NCBI GenBank assembly: GCA_963699495.1
Contig: CAVOUB010000005.1
Span: 620,001 to 684,000, forward strand
Origin: JAIBJN01 sp963699495
Lineage (GTDB): Bacteria > Actinomycetota > Thermoleophilia > Gaiellales > Gaiellaceae
Direction: 5' to 3'
Length of the DNA: 64,000 nt
Part shown: positions 16,075-24,941 of the stretch, piece by piece
How positions within the stretch are numbered: position 1 is the stretch's first letter
Layout: each line of letters begins with the position of its first letter
Notes under the pieces: generated by a model
Database searches by the model: none
What the model was told of the DNA's origin: nothing
What the model saw: only the letters and a program-made list of their open reading frames with translations
Program-made: the position numbers and the translations under genes

Positions 16075-17000
16075 AGGTCGACCCCCAGGCCCCGCTTCAG
16101 GGCCCGCTCGTGGACCAGCGCTGCCACCGCGACGTCCTCCGCGGCGATGCCGATGCTCTTGAAGACCACGATGTCGTCGTCGTGCTGGCGGCCGGTCGTC
16201 TCGCCGCCGACGACCTCGGCCAGCTCGTGCACCTCGAGCCAGTCGAGGACACCGCGCTCGACCGGCTCGACCAGGTCGCCGGCCTCGATCCTCGCCTGCT
16301 CGCGGGAGTCGCAGCAGACGAAGGTCGCGCGCTCGAGGACTGCGTTGTCGAGCTCCCGGGCCTCGATTCGGTTCGCGCCGGCGGCGCAGACCAGCGCGCC
16401 GGGCTGGAGCCACTCGCCGCGGAGCACCGGGTCTCGAGAGTTGGTGATCGTGACGACCACGTCCTGCTCGGCGGAATCACGGTTGTACTCGCCGGGCTCG
16501 CAGTCGAACCGCCGGCAGAAGTCGGCAAGGCGCTCGCCGTTTCGCGAATACGCCACGACCCGCTCGATTCCGGGCAGCGCCGCTCGGATGCAGAGCAGCT
16601 GGCTCTCCGCCTGCCAGCCCGTTCCGATGAGGCCGAGCGTTCGCGCTTCCGCCTTCGCGAGGTGTCGGGCCGCGACGGCGCTCGCCGCACCGGTACGGAG
16701 CTGTCCCAGGCGGTCGGCCTCGATCAGCGCGAGCAACTCGGGCGCATCGGCGGCGAAGAGCGCGAAGACGAAGCGCGCCCCCTCCGCGAAGCCGGCGTAG
16801 GTCTTCACACCGGCACGGTGGAGCTCGAGGTCGGACGCTGCCAGCACGTGCAGGCGCCCTCCCTCGAGCCCCAGCCGGTGGCGCGGCTCGTTCTCCACCG
16901 CTCCGCGCGCGATACGCGCGAAGCAGCCCTCGACCGCCTCGACGGCGTCCGCCGGGCTGAGGAGCTCCTCGACGTCGGCTTCGCGAAGGTAGAGCGGCAC
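16071..17000 (-). CDS. Ornithine cyclodeaminase / mu-crystallin family NAD(P)-dependent enzyme
   Basis: A 309-residue protein with the family's N-terminal dimerisation part and a Rossmann domain (LGLIGTGWQAESQL around residue 125). Conserved features include GAASAVAARHLAK, TITNSRDPVL and VFKSIGIAAEDVA. Family members act as ornithine cyclodeaminases, alanine dehydrogenases or ketimine reductases, so the substrate is open. GTG 17000 is chosen because upstream codons would overlap the divergent SDR gene, which starts 23 bases away. Confidence 0.85.
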   Translation of the reverse strand: MPLYLREADVEELLSPADAVEAVEGCFARIARGAVENEPRHRLGLEGGRLHVLAASDLELHRAGVKTYAGFAEGARFVFALFAADAPELLALIEADRLGQLRTGAASAVAARHLAKAEARTLGLIGTGWQAESQLLCIRAALPGIERVVAYSRNGERLADFCRRFDCEPGEYNRDSAEQDVVVTITNSRDPVLRGEWLQPGALVCAAGANRIEARELDNAVLERATFVCCDSREQARIEAGDLVEPVERGVLDWLEVHELAEVVGGETTGRQHDDDIVVFKSIGIAAEDVAVAALVHERALKRGLGVDL

Positions 17001-17022
17001 GGGGCCGGATAGTCTAGGCCGA

Positions 17023-17700
17023 GTGGAGAGGGCGGCCGTCGTCACGGGCGCGTCGAGCGGGATCGGCCTCGCGGTCGCGCGCGCCCTGGCGGAGGACGGT
17101 TACGCCGTCGCACTCGCAGCACGGCGGGCAAAGCTCCTCGACGAGCTCGCCGCCGAGATTGGGGGCGCCGCGCTTCCGATTCCCACTGACGTCAAAGACG
17201 CGCGCTCCGTGGATGCACTGGTGGCCGCAACGATCGAGCAGTTCGGACGGATCGACGTCGTCGTCACGTCGGCCGGCGTGGGCCACTGGGGGCCGCTCGA
17301 GCAGACCGACGAGCAGCTTTGGGACGAGACGATGAACGTGAACCTGAAGGGCACGTATCTCGTTGCCCGGGCCACCTTGCCCTATCTCCGCGCGAGCAAG
17401 GGTTACCTCCTCACGATCTCCTCGGTGTCCGGCACCGTCGGCCAGGCGGGCGGAACGTCGTACAACGCCTCGAAGTGGGGAGTGCGCGGCTTCACGCAGT
17501 CGTTCCTCAAGGAGGCGCGGGAGGACGGCGTGCGGGCGACGGCGATCTGCCCCGGCCTGGTGGCGACGCCCATGAACGGCATGGAGGAGAGCGACGACGT
17601 CATCTCCGTCGACGACGTCGTCCGGACGGTGCGCTGGCTGCTCTCCCTCCGGCCGATCGTCCAGGTGAAAGATGTCGTCCTCGAGCGAGCGCTGGCTTAG
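17023..17700 (+). CDS. Short-chain dehydrogenase/reductase (SDR)
   Basis: The 225-residue classical SDR has the cofactor motif TGASSGIG (9-16), an SAGVGHWG loop, Ser in ISSVSG, the catalytic YNASK and the PG motif of ICPGLVATPMN. Basic residues after strand 2 (AARRAK) suggest NADP(H). It is slightly short at the C-terminus for the family. Its last 29 bases overlap the Rieske gene in another frame, so the two are likely co-expressed. The alcohol or ketone substrate is unknown. Confidence 0.88.
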   Translation: MERAAVVTGASSGIGLAVARALAEDGYAVALAARRAKLLDELAAEIGGAALPIPTDVKDARSVDALVAATIEQFGRIDVVVTSAGVGHWGPLEQTDEQLWDETMNVNLKGTYLVARATLPYLRASKGYLLTISSVSGTVGQAGGTSYNASKWGVRGFTQSFLKEAREDGVRATAICPGLVATPMNGMEESDDVISVDDVVRTVRWLLSLRPIVQVKDVVLERALA

Positions 17701-17998
17701 CGTCCCGGCGGACGTCCTCGCCGCCGACCGGGCAGTCGTCGACGCGGGCGACCGTGAGATCGTCGTCCTGCGGGTGGAGGGGCAGCTGCACGCCTTCGAC
17801 AACGCGTGTCCGCACGAGGGGAACCCGCTGGCAGACGGCGAGGTGCTCGGCGATGTCCTGGAGTGCGCCTACCACGGCTGGCGTTTCGACCTCGGAACGG
17901 GCGCGTGCCTGCTCGGCGAGCACGCGGCGCGCCGCTACCAGGCGGAGATCGTCGCCGGGGAGCTGCGCATCCTCCTGGACGAAGCCGATCCGCGCTAG
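17672..17998 (+). CDS. Rieske [2Fe-2S] ferredoxin-like protein
   Basis: The 108-residue protein consists of a Rieske domain. Cluster ligands are in CPHEGNPL and CAYHGW, that is Cys-X-His and Cys-X2-His. Size and lack of a membrane anchor fit a soluble Rieske ferredoxin, such as one feeding a ring-hydroxylating oxygenase, or a NirD-like protein. No oxygenase is adjacent, so the partner is unknown. The ATG at 17672 lies inside the SDR gene. Its stop shares CTAG 17995-17998 with the convergent gene. Confidence 0.88.
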   Translation: MSSSSERWLSVPADVLAADRAVVDAGDREIVVLRVEGQLHAFDNACPHEGNPLADGEVLGDVLECAYHGWRFDLGTGACLLGEHAARRYQAEIVAGELRILLDEADPR

Positions 17999-18906
17999 AG
18001 GCGGATCCGGCTCCAGGGGGCGCCGGGATCCGGGTATTCCTGCGGATGAAGGAGGTGGGCCAACAGCTCGACGCCGTCCACGACGCGGGGGCCCGGGCGC
18101 GAGAACATCGCATTCGCGTCGACCGCGAAGACCCGGCTCTCCTGGCGTGCCTGCGTGCCGAGCAGGTGCGCGGAGAGGTCGAGCGGGACGACCTCGGTGA
18201 GCGTGCGGTCGAGGTCGAACCCGCACGGGGCGAGGACGACGACGTCCGGCTCGAGCGCCGCCACGTCAGGCCAGCGCATGCGGTGCGACGGCTCGCCGGA
18301 CATGCCCGCGACGTCGAGGCCGCCCGCGGCCGACACCATGTCCGGGACCCAGTGCCCGGCCGAGTAGGGCGGCTCGAGCCACTCGGTCACGAAAACGCGG
18401 GGGTACGACTCGACGCCGCCGAGCGCTGAGGCGACCCGGGCGAGGCGGCTACGCATGCCGGCGGTCAGCTCTTCTGCCTCGCCCTCGACCCCGAGGCGGG
18501 CTCCCAGTGCGTCGATCGTCTCGCCGATGCCCTCGATGGTGGAGGGTGAGAAGTCCAACACCTCGACGTCGAGGGCTCGAGCTCGCAGCACGCCCTCGAC
18601 CTGGTCGGTGGAGACCGCACAGACGTCGCAGAGCTCCTGCATGACGACCACGTCGGCGTTCACCTCGGCCCAGCGCTCCTCCTCGATCGCGTAGAGCGGC
18701 CGCCCGTCCCTCGCGGTCTCGGCGACGGCGCTGTCGATCTCCGCGCTCGAAAGGTCGCCGGTCTGCACGAGAGATGCCGTGACAACCGGCTTGGCGGCCG
18801 CCTCGGGCGGCCAGTCGCACTCGTGCGTGACCCCGACCACGTCGTCACCCAGGCCGAGCGCGAAGAGAACCTCCGTGGCTGCCGGGACGAGCGAGCAGAT
18901 CCGCAC
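17995..18906 (-). CDS. BtuF-like cobalamin/siderophore-type binding protein without signal peptide
   Basis: The 303-residue class III periplasmic-binding fold starts MRICSLVPAATEVLFALGLG, the typical opening of BtuF-like proteins. CDWPPEA, MQELCDVCAVS and VTEWLEPPYSAGHWVPDM are also typical of this actinobacterial subgroup. It has no signal peptide or lipobox, and no permease or ATPase gene is adjacent, so it may be a cytosolic corrinoid- or metal-binding protein rather than a transporter component. The ATG at 18906 coincides with the conserved N-terminus. Confidence 0.8.
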   Translation of the reverse strand: MRICSLVPAATEVLFALGLGDDVVGVTHECDWPPEAAAKPVVTASLVQTGDLSSAEIDSAVAETARDGRPLYAIEEERWAEVNADVVVMQELCDVCAVSTDQVEGVLRARALDVEVLDFSPSTIEGIGETIDALGARLGVEGEAEELTAGMRSRLARVASALGGVESYPRVFVTEWLEPPYSAGHWVPDMVSAAGGLDVAGMSGEPSHRMRWPDVAALEPDVVVLAPCGFDLDRTLTEVVPLDLSAHLLGTQARQESRVFAVDANAMFSRPGPRVVDGVELLAHLLHPQEYPDPGAPWSRIRL

Positions 18907-18973
18907 GCGCTCAGGCTACCGACGGACGGCTAGCCTGCCCGGAAGCCGGCGTTCCCGACTGGAGGTGCGGAGC

Positions 18974-19339
18974 ATGAGCGCATTCGCGGACATCGAGGCC
19001 ATCGGCCCCCTGCGGGTCTGGGACGACGTCGTGGCGAGGGAGATCCACGGCGAAGCGTCGACCCTGGCCGTCGTCGAGCTGGGGCCGGGAGCCGTCGTCC
19101 CGGAACATCACCATCCGAACGAGCAGCTCGGCCTCGTCATCCGCGGCACGCTCGAGTTCCGCGTGGGCAGCGAGACGAAGGAGCTCGGGGCGGGGGCGAC
19201 CTGGTCGATTCCGAGCGACGTCCCGCACGAGGTCCGCGCCGGCCCCGAAGGCGCCGTGGTGGTCGACGTGTTCTCCCCCGTCCGCAGCGACTGGGGCGGC
19301 CTCGAGCGCTCCGAGCCGACCGCGCCCGCCTGGCCGTGA
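18974..19339 (+). CDS. Cupin-domain protein
   Basis: The 121-residue single cupin barrel has metal ligands HHHPNEQLGLV (cupin motif 1) and a second motif with His in DVPHEVRAGPEG. The cupin class covers isomerases, dioxygenases and sugar or metal sensors, so the reaction is not defined. A GGAGG ribosome-binding site lies 8 bases before ATG 18974, which fixes the start. Confidence 0.85.
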   Translation: MSAFADIEAIGPLRVWDDVVAREIHGEASTLAVVELGPGAVVPEHHHPNEQLGLVIRGTLEFRVGSETKELGAGATWSIPSDVPHEVRAGPEGAVVVDVFSPVRSDWGGLERSEPTAPAWP

Positions 19340-19418
19340 GGGGGCATGGCTGAATGCGCCGAAGTCGAGTAGGGAAAGCCGTTTCCGGCCGGAAGCGCAC
19401 CGGAGCAAAGCCCGGGCG

Positions 19419-19571
19419 CTAGCCCCTCAGCCAGGTGGTCAGGCTTTCGATTCGGGACAGGTGCTTTCGCTCGCCGGGAAAGCGCTCGGTGGGGCGGCGC
19501 AGGAGGCGTATGGCGACGACGAGCACCCCGACGAGCAAGAGGAATCCGCCAACGGCCGCGACGTAAGTCAT
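19419..19571 (-). CDS. Small single-span membrane protein
   Basis: A 50-residue ORF from ATG 19571. A strong membrane helix (YVAAVGGFLLLVGVLVVAI) is followed by a basic cytosolic tail (RLLRRPTERFPGERKHLS). This is a typical small membrane protein with N-out topology by the positive-inside rule. No family is recognised. It is the only protein-like frame in the 19340-19620 gap. Confidence 0.5.
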   Translation of the reverse strand: MTYVAAVGGFLLLVGVLVVAIRLLRRPTERFPGERKHLSRIESLTTWLRG

Positions 19572-19624
19572 GAAGGTCTCATCGTATGCCTCCCGTGTCG
19601 GCGGGCCAAGGGCAGAATGGCCGC

Positions 19625-19735
19625 ATGGTCGCCGCTTGTGCCGAATGCGGCCGTCTGCTCGGAGGCTGGTATCGAGCTGGCACGCGCTGCGGCGAGTGCC
19701 TCGACCGTCGGGCCTCGGAGCGGCGGGACCCGTGA
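19625..19735 (+). CDS. Candidate 36-residue zinc-ribbon miniprotein
   Basis: ATG 19625 to TGA 19735 encodes 36 residues with two spaced Cys pairs, CAEC (5-8) and CGEC (22-25), separated by RLLGGWYRAGTR. CX2C-X13-CX2C is a plausible zinc-knuckle arrangement. The ORF is divergent from the small membrane gene. It is very short and no ribosome-binding site is obvious, so this is a candidate only. Confidence 0.35.
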   Translation: MVAACAECGRLLGGWYRAGTRCGECLDRRASERRDP

Positions 19736-19838
19736 GGCCCGCCATGGCCGATCCGCGGACATTTGGGGCACTAGTAGGGCACGACGGCGCCCCGTGCGGC
19801 CTGGCGCGATGGCCTGCAAACCCGCACGCATAGCGAGA

Positions 19839-19911
19839 TGCGCCCGGCACGATTCGAACGTGCGACCTCTGCCTCCGCAGGGCAGCGCTCTATCCCCTGA
19901 GCTACGGGCGC
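19839..19911 (-). tRNA. tRNA-Arg, anticodon GCG
   Basis: The reverse strand folds into a full cloverleaf of 73 bases. The acceptor GCGCCCG pairs with CGGGCGC and the D-stem is GCTC/GAGC. The anticodon stem CTGCC/GGCAG holds loop CTGCGGA, and T-arm GCACG-TTCGAAT-CGTGC follows. The discriminator is A and no CCA is encoded. The anticodon reads GCG, which decodes CGC (Arg). The body closely resembles the bacterial tRNA-Arg(CCG), whose loop is CTCCGGA, with the first anticodon base changed from C to G. Confidence 0.92.
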
Positions 19912-19921
19912 GGGACGGGGG

Positions 19922-20698
19922 TCAGTGTAGCGGCCGGGCCTTGGAGCGGCCCAGTTCGAGGACCGCGTCAGGCGGCACCTCGGTGCGCACGTAGGCGAGC
20001 GCGACGATCCCCCCGTTCGAGCGGGCGGCGCTCGTCACGCGGCCGACGACCTTCTCGTCGAGGCTCAGCTCCTGGTCTGGGCTCGGCAGCTCCTCGCCCT
20101 CGACGGCGAGGACGCGGAGCCCCCGGTTGGCGTGTCCGCGGTAGTGCAGGCGGGCGATCGGCTCCTGACCGGGGTAGCAGCCCTTCGTGAGGCTGACGGC
20201 CCGCTCGACGAGCCCGGCCTCGGCGGGAAGGACGCGGTCGTCGATCTCCTTGCCGAAGAGCGGCGTCCCCGCCTGGATGCGCAGCACTTCGAGCGTGTCG
20301 CCGTCCACGGTCGCTTCGAGCCCTGCGTCCAGCACCTCGACCGCGGGGGTGCCGTAATCCTCGGTGGGAATCCCCTCGACCTCGCGCCCGAAGACGATCA
20401 TCGAGGTGTGCTCCTCCAGCTCGATCTCGGCCCTGGCAGCGAAGCGCATGCGGACAAGCTCGGCGCGGAGCGTCTCGCCGAGCTCGGGCTCGGTGAAAAG
20501 CAGGAAGTCGTCGTCGCGCCGGCGCAGGACGCGCATCGGCGCGATCACGCGCGCCTTCGGCGTCAGCAGCAGCGCCTCGCAAGAATCGCCGGCCGCGAGC
20601 GCGGCGACGTCGTTGGAAAGCATGCGCTGGAGGTAGTCCTCGGCGTCCGGCCCGGCGACCCGGACGAACGCGCGAGGGCGAAGGGCGACGGCGTCCAC
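19922..20698 (-). CDS. ygfZ: YgfZ/GcvT-family folate-binding protein (Fe-S maintenance)
   Basis: The 258-residue protein has the GcvT-like fold. The YgfZ signature LTKGCYPGQE contains the conserved Cys, and the N-terminus reads AGPDAEDYLQRMLSNDV. YgfZ supports assembly or repair of certain Fe-S enzymes using folate, in the cytosol. This fits the Fe-S-rich neighbourhood (lipA, nuo, erpA-like) but it is not in an operon with them. GTG 20698 is chosen; upstream codons would run into the groEL terminator hairpin. Confidence 0.87.
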   Translation of the reverse strand: MDAVALRPRAFVRVAGPDAEDYLQRMLSNDVAALAAGDSCEALLLTPKARVIAPMRVLRRRDDDFLLFTEPELGETLRAELVRMRFAARAEIELEEHTSMIVFGREVEGIPTEDYGTPAVEVLDAGLEATVDGDTLEVLRIQAGTPLFGKEIDDRVLPAEAGLVERAVSLTKGCYPGQEPIARLHYRGHANRGLRVLAVEGEELPSPDQELSLDEKVVGRVTSAARSNGGIVALAYVRTEVPPDAVLELGRSKARPLH

Positions 20699-20727
20699 GC
20701 ACCTCAGTGTAGGCAGCGCGACAAGGT

Positions 20728-22449
<1,722 letters not shown>

Positions 22450-22490
22450 TAATCCTCCGTTTCGATCCTTTGGCTGAACGGCGTGCGCCC

Positions 22491-22829
22491 TTAGGCGGCT
22501 GCGCCGGCCAGCTCCTTCTTCTTGCTCTTGCTCTTCGTCTCGGCGACGACCTTGGCGAGCACGTCCGACTCGCGGAGGATGAGGTACTCATCCGTCCCGA
22601 GCTTGATGTCGGTGCCGCCGTACTTCGAGAAGATGATCTCGTCGCCCGCTTCCACGTCCATCGGCACGTGGTTGCCGTCCTCGTCCCGGGGGCCGGGACC
22701 GACCGCGAGAACGCGACCGCGCTGAGGCTTTTCCTTGGCCGTGTCGGGAAGGACGATGCCGCTGACGGTCATCTCCTCCTCCTCCAGGGCCTCGACGATC
22801 AGCCGGTCGCCCAGTGGCTGAAGGTTCAT
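22491..22829 (-). CDS. groES: Co-chaperonin GroES with extended Lys-rich C-terminus
   Basis: The product is 112 residues; typical GroES is about 97-100. It has NLQPLGDRLIVEALEEEE at the start, the mobile loop TVSGIVLPDTAKEKPQRG and the roof segment DEIIFSKYGG. The excess length is a C-terminal tail (ETKSKSKKKELAGAAA). It caps the GroEL ring. It is first in the groES-groEL operon with a 41-base gap, and CIRCE 34 bases upstream implies HrcA repression. Confidence 0.96.
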   Translation of the reverse strand: MNLQPLGDRLIVEALEEEEMTVSGIVLPDTAKEKPQRGRVLAVGPGPRDEDGNHVPMDVEAGDEIIFSKYGGTDIKLGTDEYLILRESDVLAKVVAETKSKSKKKELAGAAA

Positions 22830-22862
22830 CCAGCACTCCTCCTTGCGAAAATGACTTCGTAG

Positions 22863-22889
22863 CTGGCACTCGACTCATTCGAGTGCCAA
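22863..22889 (-). promoter_or_regulatory. CIRCE operator 1 (HrcA site) of groES-groEL
   Basis: CTGGCACTC (22863-22871), a 9-base spacer and GAGTGCCAA (22881-22889). This matches the CIRCE consensus arms (TTAGCACTC-N9-GAGTGCTAA) in all core positions. It lies 34 bases upstream of the groES start, where HrcA would block transcription until heat or misfolding stress. Confidence 0.93.
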
Positions 22890-22920
22890 GCACCATGCTA
22901 GCGAATGCCGGGCCACGGTA

Positions 22921-24084
22921 TCAAGAATTCTCTGGCACTCTAGCCAGGGGAGTGCCAAAAAGATGGCGCCCGCGCGACACGGCCAGGAGCGTCAACGCGC
23001 ACAGGCACGCCATCAGCGCGAAGGGGAAAGCGTCTCCTGCGACGTCCGCGAGCGCGCCCCCGAGAGCCGGGCCAAGGGAGTTCCCGGCACCCCAGGCGGC
23101 GTTCATGAGCCCGAATCCGAGCGCCTGAGCGAGCCCGATCCGCTCCGCGCCGTCTGAGAGGAGGGCCATCGCCGGCGCCCAGAAGGAGCCGAAGGCGATC
23201 GCCGCCGCGACCACGAGCGGCGCGATGGCGTACGGGTTGCTAGCCAGGGCCAATCCGACCGTCACGAGGATCGAGGCGGCGAGGGCGAGACGGAGCGGGA
23301 GCAGTCGTCCGCGGCGGTCGGAGAAGCGCCCCAGGAGGGGCGCGATCACCGTCTCGACCGCAGCCGCGACGATGAAGACGGCCGCGATCGCGGCAGCAGT
23401 CCACCCGGCGTCGCCGAGCTCGAGCGGGACGAGCACCGCGAGGACTCCGAAGAGGAGGGCGGGGAGCACCATCATCCAGAGCGCCCCGGGGATGGGCGGC
23501 TGCCTGACCGCACCGAGGAGCGCGCGAGGCGACTGCGGCTCCGACGCCACCGCGGGAGTCCTCAGGGCCCAGACGGCGAGGACGATCGCGACTCCCCCCA
23601 CGGCGAGGAACGCCGGGCGCGGGCCGACGGCCTCGGCGGTCGCGCCCACGGCCGGTCCGAGCAGCGCCCCGAAGATGGCCGCGCCGATCGCGGTCCCCAG
23701 CATCTCGCCGCGCCGCTCCTTCGGCGTCCCCGCCACGAGCCAGGCCAGCGCCCCGGCCCACGACAGCGCGCTCCCGACGCCCTGCGCCAGCCTGGCGGTG
23801 CCGAGCTCCGCGGCCGAGCCGGCGAAGCCGAAGGCAGCGCTCGCAATCGCCATCAGCAGAAGCCCGCAGATGACCGCCCGGCGCGGGCCGAAGCGCGCAG
23901 CGGCGATCCCGCCCGGAATGGCGCCCAGGAAGGCGCCGAGCGCGTAGGCGCCCACAAGCAGGCCGGCCTGGCCCTTGGAGAGCCCGAACTCGTCCGCGTA
24001 GTGCGGGAGCAGGGGCACGAGCGCCGCATACAGCATCGTGTCCACGAGCGTGATCGAGCAGACGAGGAGCAGCAGCCTGCGCAC
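22921..24084 (-). CDS. MFS transporter
   Basis: The 387-residue, roughly 12-helix major facilitator protein has the inter-helix 2/3 loop GGIAAARFGPRRAV and the repeat-like GRFSDRRGRLLPL between helices 8 and 9. It probably exports a drug-like or metabolite substrate with proton exchange; the substrate is unknown. GTG 24084 is used because earlier in-frame starts are non-conserved and overlap the divergent Nudix gene. The 3' end of this gene carries a groE CIRCE operator. Confidence 0.85.
   Translation of the reverse strand: MRRLLLLVCSITLVDTMLYAALVPLLPHYADEFGLSKGQAGLLVGAYALGAFLGAIPGGIAAARFGPRRAVICGLLLMAIASAAFGFAGSAAELGTARLAQGVGSALSWAGALAWLVAGTPKERRGEMLGTAIGAAIFGALLGPAVGATAEAVGPRPAFLAVGGVAIVLAVWALRTPAVASEPQSPRALLGAVRQPPIPGALWMMVLPALLFGVLAVLVPLELGDAGWTAAAIAAVFIVAAAVETVIAPLLGRFSDRRGRLLPLRLALAASILVTVGLALASNPYAIAPLVVAAAIAFGSFWAPAMALLSDGAERIGLAQALGFGLMNAAWGAGNSLGPALGGALADVAGDAFPFALMACLCALTLLAVSRGRHLFGTPLARVPENS
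22932..22958 (-). promoter_or_regulatory. CIRCE operator 2, inside the end of the MFS gene
   Basis: CTGGCACTC (22932-22940), the 9-base spacer TAGCCAGGG and GAGTGCCAA (22950-22958). The arms are identical to those of the first CIRCE and centred 69 bases further upstream. It lies wholly within the last codons of the MFS transporter gene, encoding FGTPLARVPE. Confidence 0.9.
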
Positions 24085-24117
24085 GGGCCTGACGATACCG
24101 GGGCTAGGATCGGCGGC

Positions 24118-24552
24118 GTGAAGCGGGAGTTCTCGGCCGGGGGAGTGGTCGTGCGCCGCCTCCGGGGAGGCTGGTATGTAGCCGCGATCCGACCCGGGGG
24201 GAAGGACGTCTGGGCGCTCCCGAAGGGGCTCATCGGGCCCGGTGAGAAGCCGGCCGAGACGGCCTCGCGCGAGGTGACCGAAGAGACGGGGATCCAGGGT
24301 CGCCTCGTCCAGAAGCTCGGCGACGTCCGCTACGTCTACACATGGGAGGGCGAGCGGATCTTCAAGGTGGTCAGCTTCTATCTCCTCCGCTATCTGCGCG
24401 GGCGCCTCGGCGACATTCCGCCGGAGCACGCCCACGAGGTGGATGCAGCCCGGTGGCTTCCGCTCGCGGACGCGACGCGCCTGCTTGCGTACAAGGGTGA
24501 GCGCGAGATGGCCGAAAGGGCACAGGAGCTACTCACCGAAGAAGCCGTATGA
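24118..24552 (+). CDS. Nudix hydrolase
   Basis: A 144-residue protein with a complete Nudix box, GLIGPGEKPAETASREVTEE followed by TGI. It starts KREFSAGGVVVRR. It resembles bacterial Ap4A/NUDT2-like hydrolases of small size (AALPKG-like WALPKG motif), so it probably hydrolyses a nucleoside diphosphate derivative, but which one is not readable. GTG 24118 is 34 bases from the divergent MFS start. Confidence 0.87.
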   Translation: MKREFSAGGVVVRRLRGGWYVAAIRPGGKDVWALPKGLIGPGEKPAETASREVTEETGIQGRLVQKLGDVRYVYTWEGERIFKVVSFYLLRYLRGRLGDIPPEHAHEVDAARWLPLADATRLLAYKGEREMAERAQELLTEEAV

Positions 24553-24583
24553 TGGGGCCGCTCTTCGTCCCCTCGTCTGGCCG

Positions 24584-24931
24584 ATGTACGCCCTCAACTT
24601 CTACTCGCCGATCGTCGCCGACCAGCTGAGGAGCCGGCGGAAGACCGCCACGATCCGGCTCGGGGACAAGTCCGGGAAGTACAAGAAGGGGATGGTCGTG
24701 CAGGTCCTCGTCGGCCTCCGCTACGGCGCCCGGGCGAAGATCTTCGACGCGGTCATCGACAAGGTCGAGGTGAAGCCGCTGGGGGAGTGCTCGCCCCGCG
24801 AGGTCGAGAAGGACAACCCGGAGATCAAGCGCACCGATGACATGGCCACCTTCCTCGGGCAGCTCTACAACCGCGACGTGACCGAGGAGGACACGGTCAC
24901 CGTCATCCACTTCTCCGAGATCCAGTCCTAA
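24584..24931 (+). CDS. ASCH-domain protein
   Basis: The 115-residue beta-barrel ASCH domain (a PUA-related, putative RNA-binding fold) begins YALNFYSPIVADQLRSRRKT and includes TIRLGDKSGKYKKG, both typical. Family members may bind RNA or nucleosides; one branch has amidohydrolase activity. ATG 24584 follows the Nudix stop by 31 bases and its own stop is 10 bases before the next gene, so these may form one transcript. Confidence 0.82.
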   Translation: MYALNFYSPIVADQLRSRRKTATIRLGDKSGKYKKGMVVQVLVGLRYGARAKIFDAVIDKVEVKPLGECSPREVEKDNPEIKRTDDMATFLGQLYNRDVTEEDTVTVIHFSEIQS

Positions 24932-24941
24932 GCCGGCGTCC

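Noticed and set aside
14920..16413. Single 497-codon minus-strand gene
   Set aside because: Only the last about 113 codons look protein-like; the rest lies under two better plus-strand genes, including a GNAT enzyme.
19383..19394. TTCCGGCCGGAA palindrome as terminator of the cupin gene
   Set aside because: Only six-base arms with no loop and no U-tract; not distinct from GC-rich background.
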